64,000 bases of DNA. Source: Nocardia goodfellowii. Lineage in GTDB: Bacteria > Actinomycetota > Actinomycetes > Mycobacteriales > Mycobacteriaceae. The DNA lies in the NCBI RefSeq assembly GCF_017875645.1, contig NZ_JAGGMR010000001.1, positions 3,348,001-3,412,000 on the forward strand, in the 5' to 3' direction. The position numbers were made by a program, and so were the translations under genes. Shown here piece after piece: positions 49,966 to 57,999 of this stretch (within the stretch, counting starts at the first letter, position 1; every line of letters begins with the position of its first letter). The notes beneath the pieces were generated by a model. It was not told where the DNA came from and ran no database searches. It worked only from the letters and a program-made list of their open reading frames with translations.

Positions 49966-50058
49966 TCAGCCGCCACACTGGCAGGGGCCGCCGTTCTGGC
50001 AGCCACACTGGCAGCCTGGTCCGCACGTGCAATCGGGCAGTTCGGCAACGTTTTTCAT
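49966..50058 (-). CDS. metallothionein-like peptide, 30 residues
   Basis: ATG at 50058 with AGAGAGGG about 8 bases upstream, TGA at 49966. Sequence MKNVAELPDCTCGPGCQCGC, QNGGPCQCGG holds seven cysteines in C-x-C and C-x3-C spacing (Cys10, 12, 16, 18, 20, 26, 28), with Gly/Gln between. This is the composition of small bacterial copper- or zinc-binding metallothioneins, though shorter than MymT (53 residues) of mycobacteria. Probably binds Cu(I) or Zn(II) in the cytoplasm. No copper regulator is seen adjacent. The small size makes the call dependent on motif only. Confidence 0.7.
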   Translation of the reverse strand: MKNVAELPDCTCGPGCQCGCQNGGPCQCGG

Positions 50059-50628
50059 TGTCTGACCCTCTCTTGGCGGTGATGAACAGCTACGACGTTC
50101 GATCATCGCATCGGATTGCCGTGAGATATCGAGGAATGCGCATCTGATGCGGCGGCGCGACGCCGAGCTGAACCGCACAGCCCGCCAACCAGAGCAGCAA
50201 CAACCCGATCCTTGTCGATATCGACCTTGGGCGACATTGTTGGCAGCCCGTGGTGTCGACGGGCGTGCCGCAGGGCGAACATCCTGTATTGCCGCGTGGC
50301 GCGCGGTCTTACTGGCCATACGGCGGCGCCTGGAGATCAACCGACACAGACGATCTCGATCATCCACAACGCACGATCACAAGTTCCGAACACAGAGACT
50401 TCCCACGAGCCAATCCTCAACCGCTTCGATTTGGCAATCAGATGGTCGCCGCCGCCAAATCCGAAAAGCCCACCCGCACAGCAGATCTGCGGTGTGGCGG
50501 ACGTTGCCGGTCCCAATTCGGTGGGGTTCGTACGTTTTGGCCGTGGTGACGACCCGCCCCGAAACCACGCCACTTTCCCGGCCGGCGAACACCCGGCGGT
50601 ATGCACTGCCGGGTGCGCGCCTTTCGGA
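50059..50628. other. 570-bp region without a gene
   Basis: Upstream region of the metallothionein-like gene plus debris. TGCCGCGTGGCGCGCGGT at 50290-50307 matches identical blocks at about 26234 and 32869. No other structure. Confidence 0.45.
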
Positions 50629-51057
50629 TCAGCCGATACCCGGGATGCTCGGGAGACCCGCGCTACCGGTCGACGGCTTGCCGCAGGTGGGGTTCTGATC
50701 GACGTTGACTATCTGGGTGAAGGTGGCATCGGCAGTCGGTGACTCCTGCGCGTAGATCTTGTGCTGGCCCTTCGTGCTCGGCTTCCATGTTGTGGTCGCC
50801 TTCCCGGAGGCGTCGACCGCCGGGGTATCCGGCTGGAAGGTGTCCCGGGTGCCGAGACCCTTGTCATCGGTGTCGAAGAACGACACCGCGGTACCCGGCT
50901 GCGCGGTCGCGGTGATGGTGTAGGAGCAGTCCGCGGCGTTCGGCACGATCTCGAGGTTGGTTACCGCGGCACTGGCCTGTGGCGCGCAGAGCACCACCGC
51001 GCACGACACGGCGCCGAGCGCCGTGAGCACGAAACCTGGCCGGTTGGTGACAGTCAC
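50629..51057 (-). CDS. secreted Ig-like protein
   Basis: 142 residues from a GTG at 51057 with GAAGAAGG upstream. Signal peptide VTVTNRPGFVLTALGAVSCA, VVLCAPQASA, cleavage before AVTNLE. The mature 110 residues read as one Ig-like/Big_3-style domain: NLEIVPNAADCSYTITATAQ, PGTAVSFFDTDDKGLGTRDT, GKATTTWKPSTKGQHKIYAQ, with a disulfide candidate (Cys/Cys at about 52 and 133). Similar single-domain secreted proteins occur in several copies in nocardiae. Likely cell-wall or extracellular. Confidence 0.7.
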   Translation of the reverse strand: MTVTNRPGFVLTALGAVSCAVVLCAPQASAAVTNLEIVPNAADCSYTITATAQPGTAVSFFDTDDKGLGTRDTFQPDTPAVDASGKATTTWKPSTKGQHKIYAQESPTADATFTQIVNVDQNPTCGKPSTGSAGLPSIPGIG

Positions 51058-51495
51058 AGTAAAAACCTTCTTCCGCAATGCTTTTCGCGACAATTGACCG
51101 TGCAAGCATGCCACACGGTAACGGCGGCCCGAGCCCATGAATTCGGGTGCTTGACACGATCGGGGGCCGCTGATCGCATCCACTGTGGCGGTCTGTCCGG
51201 CGCCCGCACCGCTGATCGTGCGTTCGCGAACGCGCTCAACTGCCGAACTGTGTGCGTCGACAAGCGTGGCTTCTCGAGATTCCGGGGCCGGCGCAGAGGT
51301 TGGTCGTTCAGTTGCGAACTATCGCATCCAGATCGGCGGTGCCGCCGATGATGGCGGCGCACAGATCGGTCAACCGCTGGCTCGTGCGTCTGGTGTGGCG
51401 GCATGGAAGGCATCGTGGCCATGCGGTGCTTGTATCAATCGGTCGGCGGCGAAGACCGACCCCTCGCTGCGGTCTGGATATCGGGCAAGACCGCC
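51058..51495. other. intergenic, nothing recognised
   Basis: About 440 bp between the secreted Ig-like gene start and the carboxylesterase 3' end. Open frames are unconvincing. No repeats. Confidence 0.4.
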
Positions 51496-52806
51496 TCAAT
51501 CGAACCGCAGGACAGAGGTAGGCAGGGAAGCGGTGCCAGAACGGGCGAAACCTGCCCAGGTTGCCCGCATCCGTGCTGAGAGCTCAGCCGGGATGATCTG
51601 ACCGGCGAGCATCGGTGCATCGCTCCAATCTCCGCTGAACAAGAACGGCAAATCGATGCAGTGCGTTGCCCCAAAGGGTTCACCGCCCGCGGGCTCCCAG
51701 TTGAAGCGGTAGGTCGCAGCCTTTCCTCCGGCCTCGCGCCAGAGTCGAGCTACGGCCTCGGCTGGATCACCGAAGATTTTCGCGGTGACACGTCGGGAGA
51801 TAGCGCGTGTGATGACCCGGCCCAGCGCGCCGAGCTTGCCGAGGCGAGCTGCTCGCGGATTCATGGCCACAAACGGTGCGGCATCGTCCTTGGTGAAGCC
51901 GATCAGCAGTTCGACGTCGGGGGCGACTTCGCGCCATGCTTGCTCGATCGAGCAAACCATCGGAGCCCGACCGATCGACGGCGCGAACGCGAGCCCGGCA
52001 ACGTGACCGAAGTCCTCGGCCCTGGCCAGCGCGGCACGCTGACCCGCCAAGACCTCAGCGGTGGGGATGGTCGCGTGGTCCCCGCCCGTACGCTCGGTGA
52101 ACGCTGCGAGCATCGCCGCCACCATGCGGTTGCGAGCGGTTTTCATGTCTTTGTCGAGGCGGAAGCCCAGTGGTGCGCTTTGCGCGATGACACGATGGAA
52201 CAGGCCTCGCGCGGCCGGTGAAGCCGCCAGCGACAGCACCGAGTCCCCGCCTGCGGACTGGCCGAAAATGGTGATAGACGCGGGGTTGCCGCCGAAGGCG
52301 GTGATGTTGTCGCGCACCCAGACCAGAGCGGTGAGCTGGTCTAAGAGCCCCCGGTTGTCGGCTCCGCTGCCTGGTGGGTTGAGGTAGCCGAACGCCCCGA
52401 GGCGGTAGGTGATGTTGACCACGACGACACCTTCGCGGGCGAGGTCGTCGGGGTCGTATTTGGGTGCTTCCCCGCCGCCGGAGACGTAGGCGCCACCGTG
52501 GAACCACACCATCACCGGCAGCTCGGTGGCCTCGGCGGGCGCGGTCACCGACAGCACCAGGCAATCCTCACTCTGTTCGAGCTCGTAGACGATAGGCCCG
52601 GTGACGTTGTCGAGTCGCGAGGGCGACTGCGGACACGCCGGACCGCGCGAAGTCGCATCGCGAACGGCCTGCCGGCGGGCAAGCGGTTGCGGGGCCTGTA
52701 GGCGCTCCGCGCTCGCGTAGGGCACCCCGCGTGCGTGGATCAAGTCCTCGTTGCGCTCGATCCGTAGCGGACCCGCTGGGGTCTCGATCGTTGCCACTTC
52801 TGTCAC
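51496..52806 (-). CDS. type-B carboxylesterase
   Basis: 436 residues from a GTG at 52806 (GAGGTACAA upstream). Carboxylesterase-B fold: LPVMVWFHGGAYVSGGG (oxyanion HGGA), LGAFGYLNPPGSGADNRGLL, ITIFGQSAGGDSVLSLAASP with the nucleophilic Ser of GxSxG, and GATHCIDLPFLF carrying the likely His; acid Glu/Asp not pinned down. Shorter than eukaryotic members but normal for actinobacterial ones. Hydrolyses an ester or lactone. Its start is 190 bp from the TetR gene 3' end on the same strand. With the catabolic operon divergent, it probably feeds or detoxifies the same substrate, for example by cleaving an ester before ring oxidation. Confidence 0.88.
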   Translation of the reverse strand: MTEVATIETPAGPLRIERNEDLIHARGVPYASAERLQAPQPLARRQAVRDATSRGPACPQSPSRLDNVTGPIVYELEQSEDCLVLSVTAPAEATELPVMVWFHGGAYVSGGGEAPKYDPDDLAREGVVVVNITYRLGAFGYLNPPGSGADNRGLLDQLTALVWVRDNITAFGGNPASITIFGQSAGGDSVLSLAASPAARGLFHRVIAQSAPLGFRLDKDMKTARNRMVAAMLAAFTERTGGDHATIPTAEVLAGQRAALARAEDFGHVAGLAFAPSIGRAPMVCSIEQAWREVAPDVELLIGFTKDDAAPFVAMNPRAARLGKLGALGRVITRAISRRVTAKIFGDPAEAVARLWREAGGKAATYRFNWEPAGGEPFGATHCIDLPFLFSGDWSDAPMLAGQIIPAELSARMRATWAGFARSGTASLPTSVLRFD

Positions 52807-52995
52807 TTGTACCTCGAAATCACCATAAATCCAGAGAACTTTGTCAACTTTGGGACACAGAAGATGGTCCGCCAACGGCGCTCACCGCCGCACTCTTGCG
52901 CTGATGAATAGCAAAGCCGAGAACGCCAAAAGCGAACTACCGCCGTTTCGACACCGCCGAACGAAGTGGCGGTGCTATCTCGAAGTCGCCGGACG

Positions 52996-53658
52996 TCACG
53001 TACGTGGTGCAGCCGTGGCGCCGAGTATGAGTGGTTCCATTGAAGGAAGGGGGCAATGGGCCACTTCGTGTGCCTCAACGGTCGGCAAACCAAACATTCG
53101 CAGCAACTGCTCCGCGACTTGATCGGTCGCGGCCCCGGCGTCGCGATCGGGATGGTCATGCAGCAACTGACCTAGGCACAAAGAAGATCCGGCGACGACC
53201 GTCATCGCGAGGTCGAGGTCGTCAACCTCGAATCTGCCGGCCGCGGCAGCGGCAGCGATATCGCGCCTTGCGCGTGGTGCCAAACCCTTGTCGGAAGTGG
53301 TCAGCATTTGCCAATTGTTGAGCAGCACCTTGCTGAGAGTCGGATCGAGTCGATGGAAGCGTCCGGTGAGTCGAAAACTTTGCGTGAAGACACGCGCAGG
53401 ATCGTCCAAGCCGACCGTCAGCAAATCCAGTGCTGCGCCGTGCCGGTCGAGCGCCTCCTCTACAGCCACCCCGAACAGGTGTTCGCGGCTGTCGAAATGG
53501 TTGTAGAACGAACCCATCCCCACGTCAGCGGCCTGGGTGATCTCCAGAATAGGGGCATTCAACCTGCCAGCCGAGAGGAACGACTGAGCCGCCGCTACGA
53601 GCGCGGCCCGAGTCCGGGCCTTCCGTCGTTCCAGCCGATTGGAGCCAGCTTCGGTCAC
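52996..53658 (-). CDS. TetR-family regulator of the catabolic cluster
   Basis: 220 residues from a GTG at 53658 (AAAGAGGCG upstream). Helix-turn-helix LERRKARTRAALVAAAQSFL, LEITQAADVGMGSFYNHFDS, the standard YNHF motif in the recognition helix. C-terminal helices include DLDLAMTVVAGSSLCLGQLL. Flanks of its start contain TGAGGATATCGTCA (53719-53732), matching 13 of 14 with the palindrome TGACGATATCGTCA upstream of the divergent operon (53991-54004). It therefore likely represses itself and the operon, with a pathway intermediate as inducer. Confidence 0.88.
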   Translation of the reverse strand: MTEAGSNRLERRKARTRAALVAAAQSFLSAGRLNAPILEITQAADVGMGSFYNHFDSREHLFGVAVEEALDRHGAALDLLTVGLDDPARVFTQSFRLTGRFHRLDPTLSKVLLNNWQMLTTSDKGLAPRARRDIAAAAAAGRFEVDDLDLAMTVVAGSSLCLGQLLHDHPDRDAGAATDQVAEQLLRMFGLPTVEAHEVAHCPLPSMEPLILGATAAPRT

Positions 53659-53718
53659 GTTTGTACGCCTCTTTCCGGGATGCCCGCCTCGCCGCGAGCG
53701 TATCGACGCTGTCAATCC

Positions 53719-53732
53719 TGAGGATATCGTCA
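53719..53732. promoter_or_regulatory. TetR operator, regulator side
   Basis: TGAGGATATCGTCA, 61 bp upstream of the TetR GTG; one mismatch to the perfect palindrome TGACGATATCGTCA near the operon. Confidence 0.7.
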
Positions 53733-53990
53733 GTATCGCGGCTGGTCGCGATACACCCGGCTGTGTCGGCCGACATCTGGTGACGCCCTGCCGACAGTGC
53801 GAGATCGACAAGCCGTGAACACGACTATCCGGTGTCGCCTCGACAGATGCCTTCACACTGCGCGGCGCAGACGAACCTCCGTGCTCGAGTCGGTTCGGGC
53901 GCGAAGCGTATCCGCGGCAGTCTGCAATCGCGAGACTCCGAAGTGTTGACGATTTAGTCAGAAACTCTTGACTGATGTCTTGGTCATAGG

Positions 53991-54004
53991 TGACGATATC
54001 GTCA
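53991..54004. promoter_or_regulatory. TetR operator, operon side
   Basis: TGACGATATCGTCA, a perfect 14-bp palindrome, 16 bp before the ATG of the dioxygenase gene. The same sequence with one mismatch lies at 53719-53732. Best-supported operator in the window. Confidence 0.85.
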
Positions 54005-54020
54005 GAAATAAGGAGTGAGC

Positions 54021-55175
54021 ATGCTCAGAGCACCCACCAGCGGTGGACAAGTGGTCGACGTCCACAAGAACATGCACGTCGACCAGGGCGCTTTGCCCGG
54101 TGAACATCCAGGTCGAGCAGCGAACCCGGTCATCAAGGTGCACGACCTCGCGTGGCTGGAGTTCGAGAAGCCAAATCTGGACAAGGCTCGAGCCTTCGCC
54201 GAAGCGTTCGGCTTCGCCGTTTCGCTGCGCACCGACGGTGAGCTGCATCTGCGGGGAACAGGGCACGGCTCAATGTGTGTCGTCATCCGTAAAGGCGCGC
54301 GCAGTAAGTTCGTCGGGGCCGCGTTTCGAGCCGCCGACAGTGCTGATGTGCTGAAGTTGGCCAACGTCATCGGGCGCCGCGCCGAGAGATTGCCCGAGAG
54401 CATCGGCGGTGTCGGTGTGACATTGTCCGATCCAGCCGGACAGCCGGTACGCGTAGTCGCCGACCTCCACGAGCTCCCCGCGCTACCGGGCCAAGCCGCA
54501 CACGTATACAACTTCGAACGACCGGATGCGAGAACCAACGCGACGCAACGCTCACCGATGGAGCCGGCGCGCGTCCAGCGATTGGGGCACGTGGTGCTCC
54601 AGCGCAGCAGCTATCTGGAAAATCTGGACTGGTACCTCGAACATCTCGGGTTGATCGTCAGCGATTTTCTCTACTACGACGGTCAACGGCAACGGGGCCC
54701 AGTGATGAGCTTCATCCGCTGCGACCGCGGTGCCACGCCCACCGACCACCACACCCTCGCCATGGCACTCGGCCCGGCGGACCGCTACGTGCATTCCGCC
54801 TATCAGGTCGCCGACATCGACGCCATCGCGATGGGAAGTGCGTTCCTCACCGACCGTGGCTATCAGCATTCCTGGGGGATCGGTCGCCACATCCAGGGAA
54901 GCCAGATCTTCGACTACTGGCGCGATCCCGACGGCTTCCTCGTCGAACACTTCAGCGACGGCGACCTCTTCGACGCCACCCTCGAACCCGGCTGGGCACC
55001 GATGACCGCATCCGGCCTTGCCCAGTGGGGACCACCCGCCACGAAGGACTTCCTCGGCATCGCACCCGGTCGGGAGTCTCTGCGGGAGCTGCGCTCCATC
55101 GTGTCAGCCCTGCGCTCCTCCAACGAATTCGACACCGAACGCCTTCGCGGCCTGATGAAAGTAGCGACCTCGTGA
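54021..55175 (+). CDS. type I extradiol (VOC-fold) ring-cleavage dioxygenase
   Basis: 384 residues from the ATG at 54021, with AGGAG 5 bp upstream (GTG at 54015 in frame). Two-domain vicinal-oxygen-chelate enzyme: N-terminal inactive domain KVHDLAWLEFEKPNLDKARA, C-terminal domain with RLGHVVLQRSSYLENLDWYL (first His), HSAYQVADIDAIAMGSAFLT (second His) and FDYWRDPDGFLVEHFSDGD (Glu ligand). Residue order fits catechol/2,3-dihydroxybiphenyl-type 1,2-dioxygenases. Cleaves a catechol adjacent to the hydroxyls. First gene of the operon, with ribosome site and operator directly upstream. Stop overlaps the next start (GTGA). Confidence 0.88.
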   Translation: MLRAPTSGGQVVDVHKNMHVDQGALPGEHPGRAANPVIKVHDLAWLEFEKPNLDKARAFAEAFGFAVSLRTDGELHLRGTGHGSMCVVIRKGARSKFVGAAFRAADSADVLKLANVIGRRAERLPESIGGVGVTLSDPAGQPVRVVADLHELPALPGQAAHVYNFERPDARTNATQRSPMEPARVQRLGHVVLQRSSYLENLDWYLEHLGLIVSDFLYYDGQRQRGPVMSFIRCDRGATPTDHHTLAMALGPADRYVHSAYQVADIDAIAMGSAFLTDRGYQHSWGIGRHIQGSQIFDYWRDPDGFLVEHFSDGDLFDATLEPGWAPMTASGLAQWGPPATKDFLGIAPGRESLRELRSIVSALRSSNEFDTERLRGLMKVATS

Positions 55176-56110
55176 GTGTTCCTGTCCTCCGCACCGCCGA
55201 CGCCTGGTGGGTGAGCCGTGCGGGCGGCGCTGTGCGTATCGACACCTCCGCAACGACCACCGCCGAACTGCTCGCAGACCGGCCTGCGGTCGACGCCGCC
55301 GTCCGCGGCACCGACCTGGTACCGATCGAATCCTTGCAGCTGCTCTCCCCGGTCACCGCGCCGTGCCGCGTCGTCGCACAGATGACGAACTACGTCTCCC
55401 ACGTACGCGACTCGGGTATGAACCCCGAGACAGTTCCACTGACGTTCTTCCGGAAAGCTTCGGGATCGATCAGCGGTCCGACCGACGACATCGTCAAACC
55501 CGAGCACGTGCGACTGCTCGACTACGAGGTGGAGATCGGACTTGTCGTCGGCGCGCCGGTGCCCGTGGGCACGACGATCGATGAGGACACCGCAGCCGCC
55601 CACATCGCAGCTCTGGTCATCACCAACGATGTCTCCGCGCGTGACGTGCAGCTTCCCAAAACGCAGTTCTACGAGGCGAAGTCGTACCCCACCTTCACTC
55701 CGGTAGGCCCGGTCCTGCTCCTGCTGGAGGACGGCGACTTCGCCCGTTTCACCGATCTACGGCTGACCCTGCGTGTCAACGGCGAGGTGCGGCAGAACAG
55801 CACAGTCGCGGACATGATTTATCGTCCCGCCGCCGCGCTGCGGACATTGAGCGGCTTCCAACGCCTCGACCCCGGCGATCTGATTCTCACCGGAACCCCA
55901 GGGGGTACCGCGCTGACCGCGCCGCCGAAGGTTGTCGAAATCATCGGATCCCTGCTGCCGCCCGCTGTGAAGTGGAAGACCTTCTTCAAGCGACAGGCCT
56001 CGAATCCCCGCTACCTCCAGGACGGAGACGTCGTCGAACTGGCTATTCGAACCGACGACGGGGCGCTCGACCTCGGTGTGCAGCGAACCAAGGTCCGGTA
56101 CACCCGATGA
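55172..56110 (+). CDS. fumarylacetoacetate hydrolase-family protein
   Basis: 312 residues from a GTG at 55172 overlapping the previous stop. FAH-fold: TFFRKASGSISGPTDDIVKP, LDYEVEIGLVVGAPVPVG (metal-binding E-x-E), LVITNDVSARDVQL, SYPTFTPVGPVLLLLEDGD, DLILTGTPGGTAL. Metal-dependent C-C hydrolase, decarboxylase or hydratase/isomerase family that acts on ring-cleavage products. Following an extradiol dioxygenase it probably processes the resulting 2-hydroxy-6-oxo or semialdehyde product, although FAH members more often cleave beta-diketone-type or decarboxylate dicarboxylates. Stop overlaps the next ATG (ATGA). Confidence 0.9.
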   Translation: MSVPVLRTADAWWVSRAGGAVRIDTSATTTAELLADRPAVDAAVRGTDLVPIESLQLLSPVTAPCRVVAQMTNYVSHVRDSGMNPETVPLTFFRKASGSISGPTDDIVKPEHVRLLDYEVEIGLVVGAPVPVGTTIDEDTAAAHIAALVITNDVSARDVQLPKTQFYEAKSYPTFTPVGPVLLLLEDGDFARFTDLRLTLRVNGEVRQNSTVADMIYRPAAALRTLSGFQRLDPGDLILTGTPGGTALTAPPKVVEIIGSLLPPAVKWKTFFKRQASNPRYLQDGDVVELAIRTDDGALDLGVQRTKVRYTR

Positions 56111-57999
56111 CCGCCCGCGTAACGGCCGAGATCCTGTGGCCCGCCTATAGCCACCCCGACGATCTCATGACGGTCGAAGCGGTGCCATTGACCGACCGCA
56201 ACCTCCCCACCAGCACCTATCAAATGGTCACCCGCGCCGCCGCACGGTGGCCGGACCGCGTTGCACTCGCCGTGCTCCCCGAAGCCGCGCAATGGCACAA
56301 CCCCGTCCGCTATACGTACAGCCAACTGCGCGACGCCGTCGACGCGACCGCTCAGCTATTGCACGACAACGGCATTCGGCGCAAAGACGCTGTCGCACTG
56401 ATGTCGCCGAACTGCGCCGAACTCATTACCGCCACCCTTGCCGCGCAGGCCGCCGGTATCGCGGCCCCGATCAATTCCGGGCTCGCGTCCGCTCAGATCC
56501 GGGACCTGCTGCACTTGTCGGCGGCCCGGGTCCTCATCGCCGCCGGCCCGGAACTGGACGCACAGGTCTGGGCCACGGCCCGCGATCTCGCCGCCGCAGG
56601 AGGCATTCGGGCGCTGTTCGCGCTCCGACCGACGGGGGCGTCGGATCTCGCACCCACGCTCGCACCGGTGGATGGCGTCTACGTCGCCTATCTCAGCGAC
56701 GACACCGATGAGGGGCGGTCGTTCACCGGCGAGGTGCCGGCGCAGACGGATATCGCCTCGCTTTTTCACACCGGTGGCACCACCGGGGCACCGAAGCTCG
56801 CCGCCCACACCCACGCCAACGAAGTGGTGAACGGGTGGATGATCGCCGCAAACTCGATGCTCGACGACACCTCTACTCTGTTCGCGGCATTGCCGCTGTT
56901 CCATGTCAACGCTCTGGTGGTGACAGTGCTCGCCCCGATGCTGCGCGGGCAGAGCGTGGTGTGGGCGGGACCGGCGGGCTACCGCGACACGGCGCTGTAC
57001 GCGGCGTTCTGGAAGATTGTCGAGCACTACCGGATCGCCGCGATGAGCGCGGTGCCGACGGTGTATTCCGTACTCGCGCAATGCCCGGTCGACGCCGACA
57101 TCTCCAGCCTGCGCGTGTGCATTGTCGGGGCGTCCACGCTGCCTGCGGCGGTCCGAACAGGTTTCGAGGCGCACACCGGCGTGCCGCTGCTCGAGGGTTA
57201 TGGCCTCACCGAAGCGACCTGTGCCAGCGTCCGCAGTTTCTCCACTGCGCCGCGGCCCGGCTCGGTCGGTCAACGGCTTCCGTACCAATATATCCGGGCG
57301 GTCCGCGTCGATTCCGACGGTAACTGGCACGATGTGCCCGTCGGTGACGTCGGCACCATCGTCATCAGTGGCCCGACAGTGTTTCCCGGTTACGTCGTCG
57401 GCCGCGACGAGCACGGCCCTGTCCTCGACAGTCGGGGAAAGCTGGTCGACGGGTGGCTCGATACCGGTGATCTGGGACGAGTGGACGCCGACGGATTCCT
57501 GTACCTGACCGGCCGCGCGAAGGACCTCATCATCCGCGGCGGGCACAACATCGATCCAGCACAGATCGAGGACGCCCTGCTCGCGCATCCAGACGTCACC
57601 GGTGCCGCGGCGGTGGGCCGGCCCGACCGCCACTCCGGCGAGGTTCCCGTCGTATACGTCACCGTCCGCGCCGGCAGCGTTGTTACCGCCGACACGCTGT
57701 CGCAGTGGGCGCGCGAGAACGTGGCCGAGGCGGCCGCAGCGCCCAAAATGGTGGCCATCGTCGACGAAATCCCGCTCACCGCGATCGGAAAGCCGTACAA
57801 ATTGGCGTTGCGGGCCTACGCCACTCACCGCGCGACTGTCGAGGCCCTCCATACAGTCATCGATGCGGAGCGAATCGGCACGGTGATCGAGGACGGGTCT
57901 GTCGTGGCCGTCATCGAGGCGGCCCCCGATCACCACGCCGATGTCTCTTCCCGTCTCGACCAGTACCCCATCGCGTGGCGAATCGAGGTTCGATCATGA
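56107..57999 (+). CDS. acyl-CoA synthetase (AMP-forming ligase)
   Basis: 630 residues from the ATG at 56107. ANL-superfamily adenylation motifs in order: FHTGGTTGAPKLAAHTHANE (A3), LPLFHVNALVVTVLAPML, LLEGYGLTEATCASVRSF (A5), DGWLDTGDLGRVDADGFLYL (A7), KDLIIRGGHNIDPAQIED (A8) and IPLTAIGKPYKLAL (A10 lysine). Longer than average because of a 40-residue N-terminal segment. Couples CoA to an aromatic or aliphatic carboxylate, probably the cluster's substrate or a side chain of it. All catalytic motifs intact. Stop overlaps the next ATG. Confidence 0.92.
   Translation: MTARVTAEILWPAYSHPDDLMTVEAVPLTDRNLPTSTYQMVTRAAARWPDRVALAVLPEAAQWHNPVRYTYSQLRDAVDATAQLLHDNGIRRKDAVALMSPNCAELITATLAAQAAGIAAPINSGLASAQIRDLLHLSAARVLIAAGPELDAQVWATARDLAAAGGIRALFALRPTGASDLAPTLAPVDGVYVAYLSDDTDEGRSFTGEVPAQTDIASLFHTGGTTGAPKLAAHTHANEVVNGWMIAANSMLDDTSTLFAALPLFHVNALVVTVLAPMLRGQSVVWAGPAGYRDTALYAAFWKIVEHYRIAAMSAVPTVYSVLAQCPVDADISSLRVCIVGASTLPAAVRTGFEAHTGVPLLEGYGLTEATCASVRSFSTAPRPGSVGQRLPYQYIRAVRVDSDGNWHDVPVGDVGTIVISGPTVFPGYVVGRDEHGPVLDSRGKLVDGWLDTGDLGRVDADGFLYLTGRAKDLIIRGGHNIDPAQIEDALLAHPDVTGAAAVGRPDRHSGEVPVVYVTVRAGSVVTADTLSQWARENVAEAAAAPKMVAIVDEIPLTAIGKPYKLALRAYATHRATVEALHTVIDAERIGTVIEDGSVVAVIEAAPDHHADVSSRLDQYPIAWRIEVRS

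Noticed and set aside
56356..57936. A 526-residue minus-strand frame antisense to the acyl-CoA ligase
   Set aside because: Shadow of the ligase; no start signal and no protein-like composition.
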